NCBI RefSeq assembly: GCF_027587205.1
Contig: NZ_JAPDOD010000004.1
Span: forward strand, 248,001-312,000
Direction: 5' to 3'
Source of the DNA: Solirubrobacter ginsenosidimutans
GTDB taxonomy: Bacteria; Actinomycetota; Thermoleophilia; Solirubrobacterales; Solirubrobacteraceae
DNA length: 64,000 bases
Part shown: positions 26,709 to 35,700 of the stretch, in pieces
Layout of the letters: each line of letters begins with the position of its first letter
Position numbering within the stretch: position 1 is the first letter of the stretch
Notes under the pieces: generated by a model
Told to the model about the DNA's origin: nothing
Seen by the model: only the letters and a program-made list of their open reading frames with translations
The model's database searches: none
Translations under genes and position numbers: made by a program

Positions 26709-29700
26709 TCAGGCCGGCCACGCCGGCGTGCGGCCGGCGTAGGAGACGACGATCAGAATGTCGAGCAGATCGTCTCCCTCAAACCACTCTCGGGTCTCCG
26801 TGCTGTCTACCAGCGTCAGGTCCCACCGTCCCGCAGGAATCTTTCCGATGATCTGGCGCCACGAGCCACCGTTTGCGCGGCGAGTGCTGACGAGGTGGTC
26901 AACCGGCGTCGCGGAGCCGCCGATGGCGGTCGTCGCTCCCGTCTCGGTGAATTTCAGCCCGGCCGGGACGGCCTCGGTGGGTACGGCCGTGCCCGCGACG
27001 AAGAGCAGTGACACCTCAGCGATTTCGAGATCCTCGAGGTTCGGTGGGAAGTCCTCGCGCCGGATCTCGAAGTGTGTCGCGAACGGCGACGGTTGCTGAT
27101 CGGGATTGTGGAGGTCCCACCAGGCATCGGCGAAGTCACTGCGCATGCTGAACGCTCGGTCTCCGACGAAACGGCGGTCCAGCTGCCGGGTCACCTGCAC
27201 TCGATAGTCCACGCTGTCGAGGGCCGTGTAGTCGATCGTCAGCAGCACATCCGCGAGCGTGGTGTAGTCGAAGAAGTTGCCCGCCTTCGGCATCCGCAGC
27301 TCCCACGTCGTGTCGACCCCCTGGGACTCGAACGGGTTCGCGAACTCGCTCTGGGCCTCGAAGGCGAACACGCCGGTCGAGCCGATCGGCGACGTCAATG
27401 CGATGGTTTCGGGCTGGCGCCGCACGACCGTCGTCTGAAACACGTCGGGACCCACGACCACACGAGAGACACCGGTGTTCGACAGCGTCGCGTGGATGCC
27501 CTGTCCGGGCGGCGTGAGCGCCGCGACGCTGACACTGACGCGCTTGATCAGGCGGAGGTAGTGCCCGGGGAAGTCGTAGTCGAAGAGACCGGTCGGGGTG
27601 TTGAACGTCATGACGCCCGTCGTCCGCAGCTGTTCGAAGTCGAGCGGGACGAGTTGCGCGAGCGAGAACGTCTTCGACAGCTGCAATTTTCTCGTGTTGC
27701 TGTCGAACGCCCATTGATCGAGCGCGACGATGTCCTGCAGCAACCGCGCCGAGCCGGTCAACCCGCGCCGGTCCTGCGCCGCGGTGTCACCGTTCGCCGA
27801 GATCGGGCCGTCGGCGGCCGGCTGCCAGTAGTCCGCGTGGATGGCGGGCGTCAAGCCCTCCTGCCGTTCGAACGCGACTTGGCGGGCCGCGAGTTGGGCC
27901 ATCGCGGCGGCCTGCTGGAGCATGAAGCTATACGTCCGCTCCAGGATGCCGCTCATCCAGTCGTAGAGATCGAGGTTGGTGAACTTCTGCATGTGGAAGT
28001 CCAGCATCGCGTCGGCGTTGTCGGCCTGGAGATCGCTGACGGCGAACTCCTGTTGGGCGATGCGCACCTGATCGGTCTCGACGCGGATCTGCTGATCGCC
28101 GATCCGTTGGTCCTGAAGCGCCAGCTGTACGCGGAGTTGCCATTCCTGTCGCGTGCGCTCACGGCTGGCCTGAATCTGCCGGATCTGCGACCAAGTCGAC
28201 GCTGCCTGGGACAGGCTCGACAGGGCGCTCGCCGTGGCTGACGCGGCCGCGGCGGTGGAGCCGGCGGCCCCTGCCACGGCGCTGGAGATCGCGGCGGGGA
28301 GGAATGCGTACACGGCCGAGTACGAGTAGGCCGATGCCGCCACCGAATGCGCCATCGCGGCGACGCCTTCGAACCCGGCGGCGGCGTAGATGTAGCGCGT
28401 CGCCTGCTCGAGCCAGCCGATGGCGTCGAGCTCGAGATCGAGTTCGCCGGCATCCAGCAGTTGCTGGTAGTGGTCGCCCTCGATCGCGGCACGCTCCTGC
28501 TGCAGCTCCGCGAGCGAGACTCGATCCTGCGCCGCGGTGATCCTGAGCTCTTGCACGCGGACGGCCGCGCGGGCGACCTGGATCTCCTGGCGCGACCGCA
28601 GCAGCGTAAGCGCCTCCGCGTCGCGCCTTTCCAGTGCGGCCAGCAAGAGACCTTCCATCTGCTGCGCGTGCCCAGCGAGCTCCTTGGCGCGTTGGATGAG
28701 CGCGGAATACCGGTACGGCGTGGCGATCAGCGGTCCGGACTGCGGGAGGACCAGCTGCCCGTCGAGGCCGATCACCGGAAGTCCGGACGTCTGGTCGGTC
28801 GGGCTCGAGTAGAGGTCCAGCGAGCGGCGCATCCCGGCGATGTTCCGGCAGGTCCGGATCTTGAAGAGGCTGACCTCCGCGTGGAAGCGGAGGGCCTTCA
28901 ACATCGGGTTGGGACCGACGCAGAAGCCGTGCTTGTTGTTCAGCGCATAGAGGCTCGGCAGGCTATTCGGGCTGTGGGACACAGTGGCGGCCGCCATCGC
29001 GGCGGAACCGCTCCCATTGGTCGTCGCGCCTCCGTTCAGTGCTCCGAGCGCCGCTAGGGCGGCGACCGAATGCGCAACCCCTTCATCCTGTAGGAGCCGC
29101 CTGTGCTGTGCGGCGCCGGTGCTGCGCGCGCGTTCGAGCACTGCGCCGATCGCCGTGTCGCGACCGGCGCCGGACAACGCCGTCGCCAGGATGTGTTCCG
29201 CATTGCTCAGCCGATCCTGGATCGGGGTGTCGTCGCGGTCGAGCTCGGCGGAGATCGCGTCCGCGCCGGTCGCGATGTCGCGTGCGCTGCCCACCGCCGG
29301 CAGCGCGAGCGAGAACGTCCTCGCCCCAGCCACCAGGGCGGGCTCGGTCGAGACCAGGGGGATGCGCGCGATGACGTCCTCGCACACCCCGAGCCGCTGA
29401 TCGAGCTCGGGAAGCCGCAGCAACTCGAGCGCGGTGTCGTACAGGATGCGCGCGCGTTCGATCGCCTCGCTGGTGTCCTGCGTGAACTCCGCGTCGGCGT
29501 AGTCGAGGAGACACCGGATGAGGAGCAGCAGCGTGCCGCGAGCGTAGGTTCCCGGGCGAGCCGACGCGATCGCGTGCGGGTCGGTCGGATCCTGCACCCA
29601 CTGCAGCAGGTCGCGGACGAAGTTCGTGCCGCCGATCTCGACCTCGTCGAGGGCGGTGTAGATCTTGCGCTCCGCGATGGGCTGGCTGTAGTCGTAGACG

Positions 29701-32700
29701 AGGCGGAACCAGTCGAGTGCGCCCGCGTAGTCGTGCGCGCGCTGAAGCGCCAGGGCGATCTGCAGCGGGACGGAGTAGAACGCCTCGTGCAGATACGTCT
29801 GCTGTGACAACGGCTTGGCGCGGTTCATCGCGAGCGTTTCGGCGACGAGCGCTCGCCGCGTCGGTGAATCCGCACGTTCGCGAACCGTGTAGGGGCCTGC
29901 GAAGTCCGGTTTGAAATCGACGCAGGAGCACTGCGCCAGCGGCTGGGTCTCCACGAACAGGCTGGCCGAGACCGACTTCTGGTTCTGCGCGCTGCCGACG
30001 TACTTGTTGATGATGTACGGGCCCAGTTGCACGAAGGCATTGCCCACGTAGTCGCCGCGCCACGTCGCGGAAGATGACTGCGCGCTTTGCGCGCCGGCGA
30101 CCGTGGCGATGCCCGCGCTGCTGCCGCCGGCGAAGTTCCCCGCGGCAGCGAAGGCCGTGACCGCGGTGGACGTCAGCTTCCCGAGCGGCGAAAGGATCTG
30201 CCATTCATCCGTTTCGACGTCGTAGTCGGCGATCTGGATCTCATTGCCGAAGAGCGGCAGGATCGCGATCTCATCGCGTCCGTCGCCGTCGAAGTCGCCG
30301 ACGACCGCCCCCGCAGCCACATACGCGAGCCCGAGCCCATTGGGAGTGGTCGACTTCCAACTGCCCCCATTCGCCGGATTCCCGGGATCGGGTCCCGGCC
30401 GGTACTCCACGTGCCACAGCTGCGACTGCGTGCCCGTGGCCGGCACGAAGGGCGCGACGATCAGCTCGTCGCGACCGTCGCCGTCGAAGTCCCCGGCCAC
30501 CGCAAACGCAGCTGTGACCGGTTGCGCGCTGAGGTCGAAGACGGATTGCGCCGGGCCGCTCGTCGTACCGAGCGGCTGCCAGCTTCCGCCGCGGAAATCC
30601 ATGACCCAGAAGTCGTTGCCGAGCGACTTGTTGCTGTCCATGGGAGCGGCGGCGACGGCGATCTCGTCGAGCCCGTCGCCATCGAAGTCGCCCGTGACGG
30701 CAAACGCCGCCCGCAACGTCTGACTGACATCGGTACAGCAGTTGAAGGCTGCGTAGAGGAGCCCCAGAACCCCCTGGCGCTTCCAGACGCCGCCCTTGAG
30801 CGTGAACACCCAGAAGCCGGTTGAGGTCTTCACGGCATTGATCCCCACGGCGTGGGTGCCAGGGCTGATGGCGACCGCGATCGAGTCCCGGTTGTCGCCT
30901 GGGAAGAAGCGCCCCGACACCGCGAATTCAGCTGCAATCGCGAACTGCGCGGTCTGGTCCGTGACGTCCCAGCTGAAGCAGTTGAGGTCATAGAGCTGGG
31001 TGGGCGACTTGCCGACGTGTTGCCACGCCGCGCCGTCGTAGCGCATGACCCAGAATCGATCGCGGTTGAGATCATCGACGGCGACGATCAGCTCGTCACG
31101 GCCGTCGCCGTCCACGTCGCCTGCGAACGCGTACCCGGCTGCCACCAGCTCGTCACTGCAGTTGAGGTTGCGCCGGCGAGACCACTGACCGTTCTCGTAG
31201 TCGAGCAGCCAGTAGTCGTTGGCCGCCGCCGCGTCCGCACCTTGCAGCGTGTCGCTGACGAGGAGCTCGGCGCGGCCATCGGCGTCGAAGTCTCCGGCGA
31301 CGATCTGTCGAATCGCCACCGGCCCCGGGTTGTCGAGCGAGGCAGTCGCGCCAAGGGGACTCCACGCACCCAGAGCACGCGACGAGAACTCGGGATCCTC
31401 ACGAGCCCAGCCATTGCCCGTGGCGTTGAGAGCGAGGTACGCCACTTCGTATTGCACGCCGGCGACGTCCTGCGCCCGCGGTCGCAATTCGAGCATCGGC
31501 GGAGACGTCCGCGCCGTGGCCATCAAAGCGGCCGTGAACGAGATCGGCTTGCGCGGAACCTCGAGCGGTATCGCGTCGCTCTCCCAGACCCCCGTCTCCA
31601 AGTCGTACCGGAGGAACTCGAGCGCCTCGCCGATCTCTCCCGCCACCTTGGCGAACACGAACACCTTCGGGTGCTGCGTCGTCGGGTGGCCGCCGCTAGC
31701 AGGCAGTTGAACGGTCGCGCCGATGAGGTCGATCACGGGTCCGGAGAAGCCGTCGAGCGGCTCCCAGAACGACTGCGCAAAGTCCGGCGTCCGCGCGTGC
31801 TCGTCGCGCATGCACCAGTACACCCTGCTGCTGCTGGTGACCCCGAACAGGAACGCGACAGTGTGAACGGCCCCCTCCGGATGTTCCTCGCGATCCGGGA
31901 AGTGCGCGGTCCCCGCTTCGACACAGCCTCCCAGGCGGAGGGAGCAGACGTCTTGGAGGTAGTCCGAATAGTCGGTTGCCAGTTGTCTGGCCGCCCCGGA
32001 CGACAGCCGGGTACCCGAGCGCAACTGCTCGATGAGGGTCCTGAACGCCGGCGTTCGCCTGCGGTTCAGACTCGGAATCAGCAGGTTCTCCGGATAGAGA
32101 TAGACCAGGATCGCGGATCGCCACGTGGTGTAGGAGCCGATCCACCGCCAGTCGTCGTCAAACGTCCGGGCGTCCAGACGGAACGCCGGGTAGGTGTCGC
32201 TCAGTTGCCCGTTGCGAACCGACCACAGCAACGCGAGCATGCTCTCGATGGCGTGCGCCACGCGCGTCGTTCGGCGGCACGACCCGGTCTGCGGGTCGGT
32301 CAGCAGATAGTCCCCGACCCAGCGCATCGCGGCGTCGCTCGCTTCGCTCGCTACCGGAAGCCGCGAGACGAGTCGATCGCGCAGGATCGGGAGGGCGAAG
32401 TCCTCAACGCGCGCCACCGACGTGCGCAGAGCGGTGAACAGGCCTTCGTGCTGTGCGGTGCGGGCGTCCAGTGTGTCGCGCCATTGCCGGGCTTCGGCGG
32501 GCACCACGCGCCACGCCGACGGCTCGGCGACATCGCTCGATGCCACGGATACGGGCACCCTGAAGGAATCCGGACCGAGTCGGATCGGGATCTCCGTGCC
32601 CGTCCCTCGCTCCTCGTCGCGCCACCGGCCGTATCGCCGCGACTTGTCAGCGCGCATCAGGATCGCCAACGCCTCGTCGATCTCGTCGGGCAGAAGCGCC

Positions 32701-35700
32701 GATGTGCCTTGCGCAGCGAGGCTGCGCGTTGTGCATAGCCGGCGCCAAGCGCTCGTCGAGAAGCCGCTCTGCTCGACGATCGAGCGGACCTTCACACCGG
32801 TGTCGGTGGAACGGCGTTCGGCGAGAACGACCCAGCGGACGGTCTCAACGCGGGCCAGCGTGCGCTCGATGCCCTGCCACTGCAGGGCGGTCATGGTGCC
32901 GGGCAGCTTCGCACCCGCCACGGCTCGAAAGGCGTCGAGGGATCCGAAGCACAACTGCCGCAGAATCGTCCGCTCGGCGGTGGCCGCCGGGACCCCGCCC
33001 TGATTGAGCGCGGCGAGCAACGGAACGAACTCGCTTGCCGATTCGCCGAAGATCTCGCCGAGCAGACGATCGAATCCCCCGGACTGCCGGCGGGCGACGA
33101 TGTCGGCGAGCACACGCGCGGCGTCCGCGCCAGGGGTCAGCGCTTCGACGATGGCGCCGTCGAGACCTTCGAGCGCGCTCGGAGCCGCCGTGAGAACGGC
33201 TCGCATCGCGTCTTCGCGCAACCGGAGCTCGCGCGATCGCGGCGGCTGAGCTCCGGCGTTGAACCCGCCGGCATAGAGCATGAATGCGCGGCTCGTGCGG
33301 CTGCGGATCCACGCCAGCGGCACGGAATCGGGATCCATCACCGGGGGGCGAGTTCGGCCGCGGAGCGCCTGTTCCCATTGCAGGCGGTAGTCGACCGGCG
33401 CGCGCCAGCGCGGAAGGCTCGCCCGACGCGTCTTCCAGTAGGGGAATCGTCCGTGATCCGTCTCCTCGGTCCGCCACGTCGGATACAGCAGACGGTGCTT
33501 GCGCACGGTCCTCGCACCGGCGTCGATGTCGGTCCAATGCGATTCGGAGAGCACCGCCGCCGACATCGCGGTGACCGCCGCCATCCGGCGAAACACCGAG
33601 AGCGACACGCCCGGTAGGGCGCTGTGGATATCGGCTTCCGCCTGGGTGACGACAGCCGCGTCGGATCGCTGCAGCCGCTCCGCGCGCACACCGATCCACG
33701 CGATCCAGGGTCCAGCCGCCGGCGCCGCGCCTAGTCCCTCGACCAGAACCGCCTCGAGCCCGGCGCTCCGCCGTGCCCGCAGCGCATCGGCGCTCGTGCG
33801 CAGTTCAGCGCTACGGCGGCGGAACAGTTCCCGGCCTTCGACGCCCGCCAGCGAAAGCGGCAGATCGGTGATCGCGATGAGCTCCGGATCGACCCACGGG
33901 ACCGTCGCGGACGACACGGGCGGCCAGGCGCCCTCGCTCGGAGACGACGCCATCGCGATGAAGGACTCGGCGTCCAACCTCAGCCCGGCCGCGCTCTCCT
34001 CGCTACGCCAGCGCTCGAAACGAGACGCTTTGTAGGCCTGAGCGAGGATGGAGCGGACCTCTTCCCATTCCGCGTCGCTCAACGGCGGCGCCGCGGCCAG
34101 TTTCTGCTCACGCAATGCCATCAGCCGAACGAACGCGTCGACCGAGAGATGCAGGTCCGAGGTCAGCGTGGTTCTGGCTCGCTCAACGGTCGCGGCGTCA
34201 CCGTTTGACAGGTCGTCGCACAGCTCGTCGAACTCCGCCGTCGGGGGCGCGTGGCGCCAGGGGTAGTCGTCCGGCACCGGGGCCGACGCAGGCGGACGCA
34301 GAAAGGCGAACATGCTGTCGAGGTCCGGCTGCCGCGATTGCAGGTCGTGGAGAAGCCCGTCAACCCACGCGCGGCGTCGCAGCCAGAGGTCGAACGCGCC
34401 GTCGGGCGAAGCGGTCGTAGCCTTCGGCAACGGCAGGCGAAATTCATCTGGCCCGGCGACGTCCGGATCGATGATCGGCAACCGGGGGGATGCCGCGGTC
34501 GCGTTGCCGGTCGAGAACGCGTCCGCCGGCCAGTCTTCCTCGTCCCACTGCTCGCGCAAGCGCATGGCCTGCCAGACCCCGACCTGGGGCAGCGCGGTGA
34601 GGACGATGGCCTTCGTATCGGCCTTGTAGTCGAGCTTCACGCTTCCTGAGAGACCACTTCCGTTGAGCGCCGTCAGAGACACGTTCCCGGCGCGAGGACC
34701 CACGCCCGTTGCCACCGCCGTCTGCTGTGCGGCGTTGCGGTACAACTCGACTGTCACCTTGCTCGTGACGGTGTTCAGCGCGAGCTTGCAGTACATCGCT
34801 CCGTCGTTGTCGGTCGCCGACGCCGCCGGGTCGGCCGACCAGTCGAGACCTTGAAAGCGCCACTGACTGGTCTGCGCTTGCGTGTCGCCCGACACGGCCA
34901 CGCTCGACAGCGCGTCGCGGCGGGTGTTGACCAGCCCGAACAGTTCTTCGATCCGCTGCTCGGTGATGGACGTCGGATCGTTGGCCAACCGATCCAGCCG
35001 ATCACCGGCCGGGCCGGTCCGCGGACCGAGCGAGAGCGCCAGCCGATCGGCCAGCGCGCGCCGGTCCGCCACGTCGCCACTGCCGGTCAGGCGTACTTCG
35101 TCGTACGACGTTCCGAGTTCGGTCAAGAGCGCGAGGTACGCCGCCGTCTCGTAGCGGCCCTCGTGCGATTCCGGCGCGCGGACGTGCCCCCAGTCCTTCG
35201 TGGCCTCACGGTATTTGAGGACCCAGATCTCGGTGCAGTCGCTTCCGACGACCACGATCTCATCCTGGCTGTCGCCGTCGACGTTTGCGGCGAACGCGAA
35301 GCTCGCCGGATGACGACCGCCTGGCGCCCAGTCGAGATCGGCCGCGACCGGATGACCCACGAGCGGGCTCAGGTGCTGCCAGACCCCGGCGGTCGTCCGG
35401 TCCATGATCCAGGCGGCCTTGGCGTCTCGCGTCAGGACGACCAACTCGTCGCGCGCGTCGCCGTCCACATCCGCCGCGATCACGAAACTCACCCGGTCGA
35501 GCGTTGGCGAGCAGTTGACCGGCGCCAACTCGTTGAACGCGGGCTCGTCGGGCACCGGGTACCCGACAGGCGCATAGGTGTAGACATCGAAGCGATTGGG
35601 GTCAGCTCCGACGGTCGCCTCCGGCGCAACCAGAAGCTCCACGCTGCCGATACCGGTCACGCCCCCGACGACGACGTGTGCGGCCGCCAAGGGTGCGGCG

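Noticed and set aside
30852..32738. Long plus-strand frame inside the tcA region
   Set aside because: Arg/Val-rich antisense translation without motifs; the minus-strand TcA frame is uninterrupted.
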